From NCBI GenBank assembly GCA_025738555.1, contig JAOVFP010000019.1, forward strand, positions 310,001 through 374,000: a stretch of DNA of 64,000 nucleotides, given 5' to 3'. Source of the stretch: Cyathus striatus (Eukaryota > Basidiomycota > Agaricomycetes > Agaricales > Nidulariaceae). This document shows positions 46,205 to 59,834 of the stretch, piece after piece. The translations under genes were made by a program, and so were the position numbers. The notes beneath the pieces were generated by a model. The model ran no database searches. It saw nothing but the letters and a program-made list of their open reading frames with translations, and was not told where the DNA came from. Numbering within the stretch: the first letter of the stretch is position 1; each line of letters opens with the position of its first letter.

Positions 46205-47681
46205 ATGCCTGAATTGCGTACCTTTCCTTCTAGCTTTCTTCTCAAGAACATCTGTTCTATTACTTCACGAGGATTTGAACTAAAGAGTAATCCTGATGTC
46301 TCGCAAGTAGACCAGGCCGTACGGCAATGGTTCAAGAAGTAAAACCAGTTTATTGCCCTTCATATTTCAAGTATGCCTATTAACAACATTCGAAAATTCA
46401 GGTTCAACGTATATGACGAAGCAAGGCGACTCGAGTTCCTGACATTGGGCAGATTTGATCTCTTCGCAGCCCTGAGTTTTCCAGAAGCCGACGCAAAGCA
46501 TTTAGAAACTTGCCTCGCCTTCTTCTTCTGGGCGTTCTCGGTATTGATCTAACTTCCTCTTAATAGGCATTTTAATAATTTGTGACTTCAGACCGACGAT
46601 CTATCGGACGAAGGTGAATTAATGACAAAACCTGACGATGTTCAAGCTGGTCACAATATTTCAATGAAAATGCTTGAGAATCCGGATGGTCCAGCTCCAA
46701 AGTACCCTTACGCTGCGATGCTGCACGAGTACGGTTCTAATCCATGTTTATTGTGAATTACGCTGACTCCGCACAAGTATATTGCAGCGCATCAAAGCCA
46801 CCGCCACTCCGGGAACTTATGTTCGGTATTTATTTTAATCATATTTTGCTGTATTTTGAATGCGAACCAGTTAACAGTTTCATACGGGCATTTGAAGCAT
46901 GGAGTCAATCCCAAGTAAAACAAGCTAACAATCGCCACGCGGATAGACTTCCCAGTGTATCTGAATTCATCCTAATGAGAAGGGCTACAATTGGCGCCGC
47001 CATGGTTGAAGGTACTTATAAGGGCTCAATTTTAATGAAGTAGTATGAACACGCTTCAACTAGCCATGGTGGAATATTCGCTGGACATAAAGATACCGGA
47101 TTATGTGTTCCATCATCCAATTATGGTCGCTATGTCGGACGCAACCAGCGATATCATGACTTGGCCAAATGTGAGTTTGACCAATAATATCTAAAGGATA
47201 TCCTATATTAATCCATTTACTCAGGACCTTTGCTCTTTTAACGTATGCGTGACTCTCTTGCAGACAAGACCGTTAATACTCATCTATACGTTTTATAGAA
47301 AGAGCAAGCAGACGGCGATCTTCAAAATCTCATCTGCTGTGTGATGATGGAGAGAGACATTGGATTACAAGAAGCAATCGATGTCATCTTACAAATGATT
47401 GACGATCGCGTATCGGACTACATAGAGCTGAAGTCTTGCCTACCATCCTTTGGCGCAGAAGTCGATGCCGAGCTGGCAAAATATCACAAAGCATTAGAAT
47501 ATTTTGTTCAGGGAACAGTTGTCTGGTACTACAAGAGCCCCAGTAAGTTCAGAAATAATTCGACTCACGCGTTTTATGTGTTCACTCCGTTGGAACAGGA
47601 TACTTCCGTGGGCTCGATGTAACTGATAAGGAAGAAGCAATCATTCAACTCTTCCCGAAATCCAACAATACACTTTCTTAG
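46205..47681 (+). CDS. Sesquiterpene synthase (class I terpene cyclase)
   Basis: Cyclises farnesyl diphosphate after Mg-dependent ionisation. Exons 46205-46338, 46402-46540, 46592-46728, 46778-46825, 46878-47011, 47064-47170, 47225-47242, 47299-47542, 47599-47681 sum to 1044 bp, giving 347 residues without a stop, the usual size. Visible motifs: Asp-rich TDDLSDE (DDxxD-type) around residue 93, RIKATATPGTYVRFIRAFEA, EYSLDIKIPDY, the NSE triad NDLCSFNKE (split over an 18-nt exon), QADGDLQNLICC, and the C-terminal Arg-Tyr pair in RYFRG. Start at MPELRTFPSSFLLKN; upstream ATGs are out of context. It is the core gene of the cluster with the FMO and P450 beside it. The product cannot be predicted from motifs. 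Confidence 0.9.
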
Positions 47682-48137
47682 AGCCATGGAGTTTTCAGTA
47701 ATATTTATGTCCTGTTGCATTAATTAGACCTGCGGAATTAGTCCCTTTTTTGTACAATACAGTTTCGTTCTAGGAATCAGACCTTGATAAATATCATCAG
47801 CACTTTTCGAAGCCATAGCCCATAAGTTGGTGTACCTTTATGCAAAAGCGCAGCAATCTATCGTGTTTGGAATCTGCAGGCCGTTATGTGAGCGCTTGAT
47901 GACATGATGCCAGATGGTATTCGAGGGGTTGTGATCGCGCGTGGCTACAATGCGGAAAGACTGCCTAATAATATCATAATCTTAAATGATAAATCAGTGA
48001 TTACTCACAAGAAGTGACTGTGATTCAGCAACTTGACTTTCATCATTTGGTAGAGGTCTATTTAATCAGCTACGTTCAAGAACTGCAGTTAGACAACTAC
48101 TCGCAACACTATATCTAACGCCCTACTACCACTCTCA

Positions 48138-49855
48138 ATGTCTGCAAAGTTCAGTCGTGTTGCCATCTGGTAAGACGTCATATAGTCATTGTAAGCTTCG
48201 GAATCTAACCGAAATGCTAGTGGTGGTGGTATCGGTGGCCTTGTAGCTGCTGCCTTTGTATCGGAAAATCCTGATATACAAGTTGATATATATGAGTCTA
48301 AACCTGAGATTTCGAGCCTGGGTACAGCGGTTGCCATTTGGAAACGCTCCTGGCAAGTGCTGGAGAAACTAAACTTGGGAGAAGAGGTTAGAAAGAAAGG
48401 CATTCCTCTTCCCAAGGAAGGAGAAGGTAGTTTCAATACACCTTTATGTCGTCTTTTATCACTCAGGCACATAACCGTTACAGCTCGAGGCCCAATATTC
48501 AGAAAGTCTGATCAATCTGAAGGATTTGATTTTCACAACCATGTCATGCCCTGTATGTTTTTATCAGCAATTTGACAGATACTTAGTTGATCACATACAC
48601 ATTAGATGGGCCAACCGGTCTCCCTCGGCCAGTTCTTCTGAGCATGTTAGAATTGAAACTTCCTCAGAACTGTCACATACATGTATCGAAGCGATTTGTT
48701 TCGTATGAAACAAAGTCAGACGGAAGTATCAAATTAGCTTTTGCAGATGGAACGGAGGAGGAAGCTGATGTGTTGATTGGAGCCGATGGCGTCCATTCTG
48801 CTGCAAGGGCCGTCTTATTCAATAACTTGATTAAAGCCGACACGAAGAACGCCGATTACGCCAAATTCATCGAGCCGATATTTAGCGGTACATATGCATA
48901 CCGGTCCATCGTCCACGCTGACAAACTGAAAGCGACAAATCCTGAACACCAAGCTCTCGTCATCCCAAAGATCGTAAGTCACTTCTTTATTGTTTTTTCC
49001 CATACAAAGCTTATAATTTTTTATAGTGGTGTGGGAAAGGAAAGGTGATACATATCACAATTGGCCGCTGTAATCGTTCCTAATAATTCTCGGAAGCACG
49101 TTGTCACACATCCTATTGGAAAAGTGATCAGCGTCATATGCTATTACACGGTCGAGTCAGGAGAAGAGACTCCTTATGATGGACCTTGGGTCACTGATGT
49201 TTCGCTGACGGAGGTTATTGACCATTACAAGGGATGGGAATCAGAATTAATTCAGCTGCTTGAGGTTTGTGGTTCCTTTTCTCTAGATGGTATGTCAGAT
49301 TTATAGGTGGTACGCTCCAGCACGCAGAAGCCCCCCTGAGCCGCTGGGCTATTCACGTGGTAAAAGACTTGCCATTTATCACTTCAGGAAGCGTTGCTCT
49401 TCTGGGCGATGCGGTCAGTAGAATTCCTACGATTTAATATTTTGACAGAATTTTTGAATCCTGTACAGGCGCATGCTATGACCCCTCATCAGGGTGTCGG
49501 TGGAGGGCAAGCTATTGAGGTAATGTTTTCGAAGGACAAAACTATATCTCCTCATTCAAGTATTATTTAGGACGCATACATTCTGGGGAAATTGCTTGCA
49601 AATCATTCTACCAGACGTGCGGAGGACATTCTCCGTGTGTATGAGAAAGTGCGCCTTCCCTTCGCACAGCAGGCCGCTGAGAAATCTCGCGTGAACGGGA
49701 TTATGTACGAATTTTTGCACGCAAATAGTCCCAAAGATCCCAAGACACCCGAAGAGTTGACGTCCACCGGAGAAACCATTGGAAAGTCATTCCAATGGCT
49801 CGCAGAAGGAAGTTGCGATGAAGACTTGCAACAAGCAGAGGCCCTGTTGCAGTAA
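48138..49855 (+). CDS. FAD-dependent monooxygenase, salicylate hydroxylase-like
   Basis: Group A flavoprotein monooxygenase using NAD(P)H and O2. Starts MSAKFSRVAI and, across the first intron (48170-48220), forms the FAD-binding GGGIGGLVAAAF. Then ESKPEISSLGTAVAIWKRS, FRKSDQSEGFDFH, the DG motif DVLIGADGVHSAARA, WCGKGKHVVTHPIGKV, and the second FAD motif LLGDAAHAMTPHQGVGGGQA followed by IEDAYILGKLL. It ends at TAA 49855. The introns I could place restore the frame; an acceptor at 48483 is needed for the third exon. Length about 430 residues. It lies 456 bp downstream of the terpene synthase on the same strand. In such clusters these enzymes hydroxylate or epoxidise intermediates; that role here is inference. 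Confidence 0.85.
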
Positions 49856-50308
49856 CTGCGGTATTTACTGATAGGGTAGGCTTCCACAGAACTGAACTTG
49901 TACATAACTCTATTACGTACTTGGTTGTGTGCAATTGATTCTTACGATCTTGTCGTCGTGTGTGTGTAAATCATCCTGCAAGGTCTTATTTATCTCATTA
50001 AGAATCTCTAAGTGTCTTACTGAGATGGTTGTTCACGTAATTAAGAACAAAGCTGTCCTGACTCCTTTCGTCTCAGTGCCCTATCCCTCCGAGTCATGTA
50101 CTACATAGTGAATAAATCCAAGTCTCGTGGTGTGTATACATTTGTCCAGCATGTTTCAGAGTCCAGATCATATATTCAACAGTTTCAGATGTCCTCTGGT
50201 AGTTTACAAACATGTAGTTTCAAAACAACGATATATATTGACATAATCATGACTAGTTATCTTCGGTACTAGTTGTTAGCAAGTTACACCCCTCAACGTT
50301 CCTGTACT

Positions 50309-52384
50309 CTATTTCGAAAGGGAACTGATTGGGAATTCTACGATATTATAATTCTTGAGACACAAAACCAAAGAACTAAAATATCCTACTTACCTGAATA
50401 CGGTATTGTCAAACTTCAGAACGGGGTTTACTTCGGTGCCATCTACTCTCCTAAACTTCCTGATATTTAACGTAGAGACCATTGTAGCGAGGAGTATCCA
50501 AATCGACTCTTCTACGAGATCTGCTCCAGGACATCTCCTGTCATTAAGTATTTATCCTGAAATATGAATTTCGAAAACAGATGCTGCGAACCTCCTTCCG
50601 AATCCGAAGATGAAGTCTCTCGGATCAGGCAATTCTTTATTTAGAAATCTTTCTGGATCAAATACGGAGGCATTTTCGTAACAACTCTCGTCACGCAACA
50701 TTGACCTATCTGGTGTTAATTTTAGAGGATCCGGTCATGCTGAACAATTACCATATATTTGCAAATACCTGCGGGAAGAATAACGTCATGAGAATCGAAG
50801 TATGGAAGTAGTAAATGGTATATAGTACCAGTGATCCTTTGGGAATGAACATTCCATCGTATATGTCATCTTCTTTCGTGCAGTGAGGTAAATCTGATAA
50901 AAGAAAATAAGCATGGTGAAGCATGTAACATCAAGGAAGTAGAACGAACTTATCGGAACTGGTACCCCCCACCTCCAAATTTCACTCATTACACATTCGA
51001 CTGAATGGTTTAAATATAAGCAAAATGTAAAATTTCAGTTACTAGATGAGAGACTCACGGAAAGGAAGATTGGCTCTATCCAGAAAGGTTGGTAACCTTT
51101 CTATCCCTACAACAAGATCCATTTCGTGTTGAACTTTTTCGAATACATGCGGATGTAAAATCATCGCAAGGATAAAGTGAGAAATCGAAGTCATTGTCTT
51201 TGATATACACAATAAGATGATTGAATTTTAATGGCATTTTAACAGCAGACGTACTGTTTCAGCGCTTGCAGCGTACATAGAATTAGCAGCAAGTTTTATA
51301 TCATCCTCTTCTTGCAGCGATAGTCCTTTCTCTCCCGACAAAACAGAAGCGCAAAAACACTCATGTTGCCTACCAGAAAGCTGTTAAGTATATCAGCGTG
51401 GGTGTATAATGTAACTTGGTTGTGATCACTCACAAGCTCCTCTCGGATATAGCTGAAAGGCTCATCAATGAATTGATCTATCTTGTGCTTCCATAATTCG
51501 GCGCTTCGTTTGAATTGAGCGCCGGGGAACCAGCTGGGTGTGTGTTTCATAAACGGAAAAGCATCAACCATCCAGATACCAGATCCTGCTGCGATCTTAT
51601 TGGCTAAAATGTCAAGACTCTCCCCAGCAATAGACAGGAGCCTGTCATCTTTCGGTTTAATGTCATAACCGTAAACAACTGCAAGTGCCAAGCCTCCTGC
51701 ATATCGACGAGTATGCTCAGTGTAGTCGGGCGGGGAATTCATGAGGTCAACAACAAACGAGTGTGCAGATTTGGTCATGCGCGAGAAATATTGAGGAATG
51801 CTTCTAGGTCCTAGCGTATGTTGAAGAAGACGTCTTCGACGACGAAAGGAATCATCATACTCCATTAGGGGCAGCTTCAAATGCAGTTAGTATCTCAGTA
51901 CATGGGATAAGTAATTGCTTACCAATCTATCTCCTCCGCATCTAAAAAAACACGATGTGTTTCAGCGTGGTTAAATTCTTAAGAAAACAAACGCACAGTT
52001 CCCCTGCCATAGTGAGCTTTGGCCTATCAGAATAAACTACCCCTCTTTTTTCGAGTAGTTCCGTCGCAGCTTTCGGACTATTCAAAAAGATGACGCTTTT
52101 CCCGAATATGTGAAGATAGCAAACACTGCCTGAATTAAAGCGTGTAGTTAGCATAACAGTATAACAGTATGACCATTATATCCTACTAGTAACATACCAT
52201 ATTGCTTAGCCCACTGATCAGCTCGAAGCCAAAGTTCCTTAGGCATAAAATCGAACAAGTTCCCGATTAGTGGCCATCCTTTAGGACCAGGTGGAAGTGC
52301 TCTGTTCTCGTTTCTGTACCATTTGGATAGAAGCACAGATAAGATAATCAACAAGCCAGTCACTAGGTAGGAGGATGAATGCAT
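50309..52384 (-). CDS. Cytochrome P450 monooxygenase
   Basis: Membrane-anchored heme-thiolate monooxygenase. Minus strand from 52384: N-terminal anchor MHSSSYLVTGLLIILSVLLS, proline hinge LPPGPKGWPLIGN, SVIFLNSPKAATELLEKRG, YDDSFRRRRRLLQHTLGP, an I-helix region ending AANSMYAASAET followed after an intron by VTMTSISHFILAM, the K-helix ExxR in SEIWRWGVPVP, YDGMFIPKGSLV, FDPERFLNKELPDPRDFIFG, and the heme loop FGFGRR-RCPG (Cys supplied after an intron) with ADLVEESIWI. About ten short introns. The last residues (NYNIVEFPISSLSK) are the least certain part. The I-helix has AET where AGxDT is usual, so its proton-relay acid differs. Tail-to-tail with the FMO. Confidence 0.85.
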
Positions 52385-55300
52385 GATTAAAGAAGTGCGG
52401 GGAGGTGAGAGCAGTTGTCCTTCTCATGGACATTAATAAAGCTATCACATATTCGCATGCGGTCTGCAGAACGCAGTGTAGATATCATACTTTCCACACG
52501 TGGCCTGTATATCCGCGGTGTGTACGTATCCGTTGTGGCGTTTATCAGAGAGCCATGATTCAACCAAAGCTAGATGAATAACACTGACGCCTGGACAACA
52601 GTAGACATCAGCGCTGCATCTGAGTCTCTATCTATCCCGCTTGATCTGTAACTGTTCTGAGAGTAACTGTAATCAGATTTTAGCCGTATCAGTCTCCATG
52701 GATAACGCTCCTTTTCTCTCTTTATTCTACAGTGGCGCACAGCGGCATCCACTTATAACTCCTAGCGCATTGGCAGTCTCGAAGGTTGTGTCTACGATGT
52801 TCCGGACCCGGAGCTTGATTCAAGTTAGATTGTACGGTACTGCTTCCTGGTGAAATTTCTCACGCTTATCTTGGAGAATTTGAAAGTGGAGTCTTACGGA
52901 TAGATACTTATAGCGCATTTTACATTCGGGGATGATGCGGACGCTGAATAGATTCTGACCGGAATTGTATTTTTTGCAGGGCGCGGTTTTCAGGTTACGC
53001 AATTTCGAGGTTATCGATATTCCCGGTCTTTCGCAAAAAACAATAGTCACGGTTGTATCCTCCGCGTTGATGATCAGCTTTGAACATTTGCAACCAAAGA
53101 AAGGACTGACGATCTTTGATAGTAACAAGGCTCAAAACAATAACGCTGGTGCGCACAGGCGGGCAGTAAAGGAAGCTTCAACCCCATCTTTGGGCCACCT
53201 CATTCTATCAGGTGGAATGGAAATGAAAAGCACCTTGATCGTATAAACCTCCCAGGTGGATGGTTTCCTCTGGTGATGATATCTTTCCGAGCTGCTCGGG
53301 TTTAGAATTGATGGTCATCAGCGGAGCAAATGTCATTCTCCTTCCGGTGGCGTGTGAAATTGGAAGTTGCTTATACATATACCGTTACGTGGTTTATAAT
53401 CTATCAGCTTCTTTTCCTAATATCGTGCAAACGGAACCCCGTAAGATGAAATTAGATAGACGTAAAGGGTGAATTGAGCGCTCCTAGCTGAGCTCTAGCC
53501 TCTCCGAGAACACTTGAGAAAAACTGGGTACAACTGAGCCGCGATGCATGATGATCGACCTGAGATGTGCCTTGCGCAGTCTCTCCCATCCTGCCATTCC
53601 CTCCTCTGACATTAAGTTTTTCGTGTTCCTTTTTATTTATGAACTGTACAACTGATGTTTCTATTTGGTTTATAGTTCTACATAAACACATTATGTTTGC
53701 TCTTCAACACCAATTATATCTGGCCACTTGCCAAAACAAACGATGGCCCATAGGGTCAAATTGCATACGTTCTACTTATTTTCAACTCAAGCCTGATATT
53801 CCAGTCGATAGACATGTTCTTTTCTTAAATTTAAGGGAAGCTTCACGTTTATTCTCAGTATTTCGTCGTGTACACCTTTCTCACGCGCTCTTTGAAAAAG
53901 TAAAAGCTGTCTGTCATTGGTCGTTCAGAGTATGTTTCTTCATCTTCATCTTTATCTTTATTACTAATTTTGTATTGACGTCAGATGGCCGGAACTTCAT
54001 GGCCCATGAACAGGCGGATTTCTAGGTGGCGCCGCCGGGTGGGCTGGATTTCAATATCACAGGTGATTTACAGTACCTCAGATATTCTCTGTAAATAGCG
54101 GAGCTGTACTGAATATTCACAACTATGCACTTTCTCATATAAGTACTTTGTTAAAGTCTGGTAATCAGAACAAACTATTAAAATTAAAGGGCATCAAATT
54201 CGCCGAGGATGCCAAAGATTTCTCTGATTTGCTTCTCGGTCGAACCAGCTCAGTTCGAACTGAGAATACTGAGAGATCATTAGGCTCTGGTAGCTGGTTA
54301 ATCCATACATCACTGATGCTGTGATAACGTGCATCGTTACATTCCATACTTGGATGCCCGTAGCAAATCGCTCAGGCTGTGAAAATAAATGGATCAAGAA
54401 AGATCAACGTTGCTTCTCTCACTCAGGAAGATCTTGAGGAGATCAGATGTAACATCAACTTGGAAAGAATGCGACCCCTCAGACGATGGTACAAAATCCG
54501 ATGAAAGTTATGGTAACACCAACTTGAAGTGTGTATCTTATCTGAATCTGATATGGTACCTCAACAGTTTAAGTAACACACACGTTGCTAGACACTCCAA
54601 TCATCATACTAGCAAGCACTATATTATGTTGAACGTGATGCCAAGAACTGGGGACAGTTGTCAGCGCGTCGGCTGACAAAACACTAGTGTAAGATCTCAA
54701 AACTCTCTAGAACATTGGGTTGGGTGTGCGAGGATCAGAGAACCTATTCTCGTGCTTTGAAGCTTGAAGCCTGAATCACCTTTTGCGTTCAGTCCAATGG
54801 TTTATGCATTTATGCTCGGCAAATGGAGATACTACTAGGCAGATATGACCATGTCAATTAAATTTGTACGAAAAAGCTTCACAAAAAAAGAAGTGTCCAG
54901 TGAACCCGCTCGAGTGGATCCCTTCGCTAAGAAGTATTATAATTTCCACTCGTGTATCAGTGCGTCACGCGTCGTCGCGTCCGGAGTCAAGTACACCCAT
55001 AGCCTCGACTAGTAGTACCCATCTGTTGACGTTTGTCAAAAGGTCGATAATCATTGGAAAAACATGGTACGGAAAACAACGGGTAGTCGAGGCCACCACT
55101 GATGAGTCTTGAAGTTATAACATTAAACATTCATCATCGACCTTGTCTGGATGACTGAAACAACCAAAGAAGTGTGATTTACATCCGAGTAACTCGCCTA
55201 GATAATACTTAGGAATTGTGATGCATTGATACGCGATGAAGATATCAGCTAACTGCTCCATAGGTGCCTACTACTTATAAAGACCTCTGCAATCATTTTG

Positions 55301-56145
55301 CTACCATTATGTCGAGATTCAGCTTGGAATTGATCTACTTTCGAGATATTCTAGCAAAAAACTTACATATATTAACATTGGGACTATAAAATATTGTAAG
55401 GAATCTTGGGAGTTCGTATACTTACTCTATATGCATTTCACAATCCACGAGAACATGGAGGCGCTCGAAATTCGTGCGTTGTGAATGGTTACTCTAATAA
55501 TAGATAGGGATTTTCACATGTTACATCAATGATTCAGTTTGATCGGGAACAAGCTGAACAAGCCTAGATTAGATAACTCCGATAAAGTCATTAATCATCA
55601 ATGCATCACGTCCTACTTACAGGACTTTATCATATTCGAAGCAACAGGCACTTGAACGGCCATATGGACGATTCTCTGCTGCTCCAGCGTTTCAACCTTC
55701 AACGCCAGGATTACCCCCATTTCCCTCCCGAGGTACCCACCACTGTGAGACAATTACTGTCGTCCTCGCTATGGATCGAGTGATAATTGTTCTGTGAGTA
55801 CAGGAAGTTGAATATAAGTGCATCTGTAGTTAAGATTAACTTGAGGAGTTCATCCATGTCAAGTCTTTGAAACAGAGATCTATCCGACTAAGCGGTTTAC
55901 CGAGGGAACGGGGGCAGGGGCAGAATCAAGGCAGAACATAGGATATTGTCGAAACGGGCTCTCGTAACATAATGATGTTGATCCAGTTCGCCAGCCAGTT
56001 TGGGAAACTGCACCACTGATTGTTACCAAAACCATAGGTGTCCAAAGTGCTGAATAAGGAATGAAACACTTTTAGTGTTCACTGCGGGTAGCATAAATGC
56101 CACGACTTCTGGGCAAGGGCACTGCACATTCATAGCGCCGACAAC
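52385..56145. other. Long intergenic stretch, no supported gene
   Basis: Several frames of 60-150 codons exist (52965-53246, 53567-54025, 54389-54676, 54864-55112), but none shows a domain, splice-consistent neighbours or a plausible start. A minus-strand frame at 54194-54397 has one hydrophobic stretch (VWNVTMHVITASVMYGLTS) and might be a relic of a membrane protein. I could not identify repeats or transposon ends here. Confidence 0.45.
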
Positions 56146-57390
56146 ATGGCCATCGAGGTAGACGTAGCCGAGCTTGCTGGCCTTGTAGTAGAGGGATGCC
56201 TCTACGGTTTGTATTCTTTCACGACAATTTAATCCCTAAATATGACTTATGCGATGATTAACAGGGGCGTTTATGGTCCTGTTTTTCATCTCCTTTCACA
56301 CACTGGTGAAAAGGAAGAAGCGTTCCAAGCTCAGTCCCGCTATGATTGTGGCCGCAGTCACAATGGCTGTTCTTGCGACTTGTCAGATAATCGTGGATAC
56401 CGTCAATATTTTTTGGGCTTTCATTCCTCTTACTAGGGAGGAGCGTATTATCTTTCTTACGGACGTTACACACCCAATATTTGCCGCTAAGCATGCTATA
56501 TACTTCACCATGATGCTTGTGGGCGATGCGATCGTGGTAAGCGTTGCCATACTTTCGATATCTCTTAAATCATTTGATGATTATCATTAGACACACAGAG
56601 CATTTGTAGTTTGGGATCGTAACTACTGGGTCATAATTGTCCCTGCTATATGCTCACTGGGATCTGCTGGTAAGTCGACCTATCTGACCAGGATATGCTT
56701 TAGTCACTAATATAACATAGTTTGTGCCTACCAGACAATATTCGCAGTACGACACATTGCTACAACTACTATTGCAGCGCAAGCATCCTGGGGAATAGCC
56801 TTATTCAGTCTTAGTTTGGCTGCAAATTCTATATCAACCAGTACGTCCCTAACTATGCGTCCTTAGCGACCACTATAACGCAGTCTCAGGCCTGATCTCA
56901 TACAAAATATGGACACACGATAAGAAGACTCGCCACGTATTCTCTCATGGGACTACGGTATCTGGAGGACAGAGCTTAATGCCAGTCGTCCGCGTCATTG
57001 CAGAATCCGGTGCAGTCAACGCTGCTTATCTTCTTGCATACCTAGTCGTTCTGGTAGAAGGAACCCACGCACTCGAGATTATGGCTGGTATCGTAAGTCG
57101 CTTTCCAGGTTCGCCGCATCATAAGTACTCATACCTATCTTCAGTCCACTCCCCTGATTGGAATCCTGTTTGGGACCGTTATTATTCGTGCTACGATGTC
57201 TTCTCAGCACAACTCCAGCATGCAGTCCACGAACCGTAGCACAGCCGTAGCAATCCCTATGGTCGTCCAGAAACAAGCACAGCACAATCAAACAGCCGTG
57301 CGGGTGAATGTAGAATACGACTGGTCAGATGATACGAAAGAGTTCCAAAATGGACGGAAAATGGCAACTTCATCGAATTCAAGCGTATGA
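56146..57390 (+). CDS. Seven-helix integral membrane protein of unknown function
   Basis: Spliced reading begins MAIEVDVAELAGLVVEGCLY at 56146. Six introns (for example at about 56206-56266 and 56531-56584) restore a continuous frame to TGA at 57390. About seven hydrophobic segments are visible: GAFMVLFFISFHTLV, MIVAAVTMAVLATCQIIV, HAIYFTMMLVGDAIV, YWVIIVPAICSLGSAV, a segment around IALFSLSLAANS, VNAAYLLAYLVVLVEG and TPLIGILFGTVIIRATM. They are followed by a Ser/Gln-rich cytosolic-looking tail of about 75 residues. The RAFVVWDRNYWVIIVPA pattern is frequent in large families of uncharacterised Agaricomycete membrane proteins. It lies between the P450 and GMC genes; a link to the cluster (transport or sensing) is possible but unproved. 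Confidence 0.75.
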
Positions 57391-58651
57391 CCGTGAAGGT
57401 CATGGAGGTTGTGCAGGCTTGGCTTTTACCATATGTTCTACTCCTTTGGACTGTAGTTTTATTCCTTAGTTTATTTGGTACCTATCTTGTTGCTCCTCCT
57501 CTGCGCTGCCACCTTTCCTTTAACTTTTAACGACCTTTGATAAATTTGACATGTAGTATGTAAATATATATAAACATCGTCGATGGCAAAAACTTTGCTG
57601 AAAAATATACCGGAAACTGACTTGAGGTCTCCAAGGAATAGTACATAATCAGACGGAACTTGGCTGCTAAAAAAAGAGTTGTACTACACCTTAGGATAAA
57701 CATGAAACTTGGGGTCTCGGCAGACATTTGAAATTCTACATGCACGCACGTCCATCTGTCAACAACACATTGACAGACAGCACTCAGAACCAAAGGCACT
57801 GAGGTATACCATTATGTTCTCAATGCCGTGCAATTCTCTCTTTTTTGTTTATGGGAACAGGCAACGTGTCGAGCCCACATAAATTGATTGAAGGATTATG
57901 TCGCTGTTACGCCGGGATTTGTTTAGCCACAAGATCAGATTAAATTTAACGTTTTGCTAGTAAGTGAAAGGTATTTATAGCCAGTGGAAACAGCCCCTGG
58001 AATTGCTGTACTGTAATATCTGGTCTAGATACTCCGCCAAGTGGAGGAATTATGTTTTACTATCATTTATCCGTACAATCCGTACCCCTTACTCCAACCT
58101 CGTTAAGTATCACTTACGTGCGTAGTGTTGTATAGCAGGCGTTCTGCCTGCACCGCAAAATGCGGATTTCATTCTTTTTCATTACTGCTGCCTCGTTACT
58201 TATATGCTACCGTTCACATGACCTTATCTCAGTAGCTACATAAGTGCCGTACGTACGCTCTGAGAATACAGCTTCGCATTCCCCCTCAGTTCACCTTACT
58301 TGAAAGCTCACTAGGATCTGGAGGCTGGACAGATGCGCCAACCACTCGCACTATTTCTTCATCGAGAGGATACCACCAACCGGTATTCCTCCTCTTCAGT
58401 GTCTCTATTGCATTCATCATTGTGAAGAAATAGCGTTGAAGAAGTCTCTTCAAAGTTCAGCTACATGTAAATTACACTCAACTTATCTGTACGTGAAGAG
58501 ACATAAAATAGGAATACATTAATATTTGGAAGTAACAGATACAAAGTTCCAGTAAGATAACAGTAAAAATAGCATTTGGGAAACTTAGATTATAGTAAGT
58601 AATGATACTTGAGACGGAATACTACAGAGAAGTCTCTTGACTCTCCCCTCC
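57391..58651. other. Intergenic, no supported gene
   Basis: Contains the 3' end region of the membrane-protein gene and unannotated sequence up to the 9-bp duplication of the next element. A minus-strand 90-codon frame at 57527-57799 has no motif. Confidence 0.5.
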
Positions 58652-58674
58652 CTAGACAGAGGGCTAGTGGTTTT

Positions 58675-58835
58675 TGACGGTACTGCACGGTACACTGCAC
58701 GGTACTGTGCGGTACATCAAAAATTGTACGGTACTATTTACGGTATGCACGGTACAATGTACGGTACATTTTTGATTATGCACGGTACATTTCTCATTAT
58801 GCACGGTACATTTGTGGTTATGCACGGTACATCAT
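58675..58835. repeat. CGGTAC subterminal array, left end
   Basis: Roughly ten copies of GCACGGTACA or close variants, spaced 8-25 bp, just inside the left terminus of the Mutator-like element. The CGGTAC core includes the palindrome GGTACC-like half and recurs on the other end in both orientations. Confidence 0.85.
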
Positions 58836-59834
58836 TGGAGAAAATTCAAATGTAAATAGAGCATTATTCAAGTAGCATTATATATTGAATAAAGAAGAGT
58901 ACCCTGCAATGTTTTAAAATTACTCTACACTACTCTCCTATCTCCCCTTTGTCTGGCTCCCCGCCCGCCATTTCCTTCAACGTTTTGCATTGTTCAAAAT
59001 TTCCCACGCTTCTTCTCACCTTTGTTAATGTTTGCAATTGCTGTCATTGACATTCATCAATGCCATCAAACTCACTTTCCTCAAGGCCGCCGCACATATT
59101 GATGGGTGATGTGTTGATGAGCACCCTTCCTCATCATCATGCTCAACAGTGAGCAAGTAATTTCGCATTATTTAGCTCAGTATTTAATATTTTCTCTTGA
59201 ATCTTTTTGTAATATATATAATATATTTTGCTTTATACATTATGGTGTACCTTAGGTATTATAAGAATGGGTAATCATATGAAAATGCGAAATAATTCAA
59301 ATTTCTACTGTGGAATAATTAATACTTTTGTACAGTGAATCCTACAACCTACAGTTATAATTTAAGGGAAAGTCCAAGAATGAGCAATATGTGTGTGGGA
59401 AAATGAAAGCGGAGGGTGGGGAACAATGAACTGATGAGATGGTGAAGCATGGGAAGCTATAAGCAGCAGCGGGCAACACTAAAATGCATGGGAAATGTTG
59501 AGGGCGAGTATTTAGCAAAGGAAATACCGTGGGAAGTTTTGAGAAGAGGGGCGGGCAGGGGACTGAATATGATTAGCGGAAGCGTGGGAAACGATGGGCG
59601 GGAAGGTTGTCATGCAGGAAATTAATAAGCGGAGGCGTGGGAAACAATGAGCGGAGAGATTGACATCAATTAAGCAACATAATTGTTAAGCGGAGGCGTG
59701 GGAAACGATGGGCGGGAAGGTCGGCATTAATGAGCAACATACTTAATTGATAAGCATATTGAGTGGGAGGGCGGGTAAGAGTGAAGTACATACACAAGAA
59801 GTGCAATTAATTTATTGACATAAATACACTAATG

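Noticed and set aside
53567..54025. 152-codon frame with a hydrophobic start and end
   Set aside because: No recognisable family and no consistent exon structure; kept only as a note in the intergenic entry.
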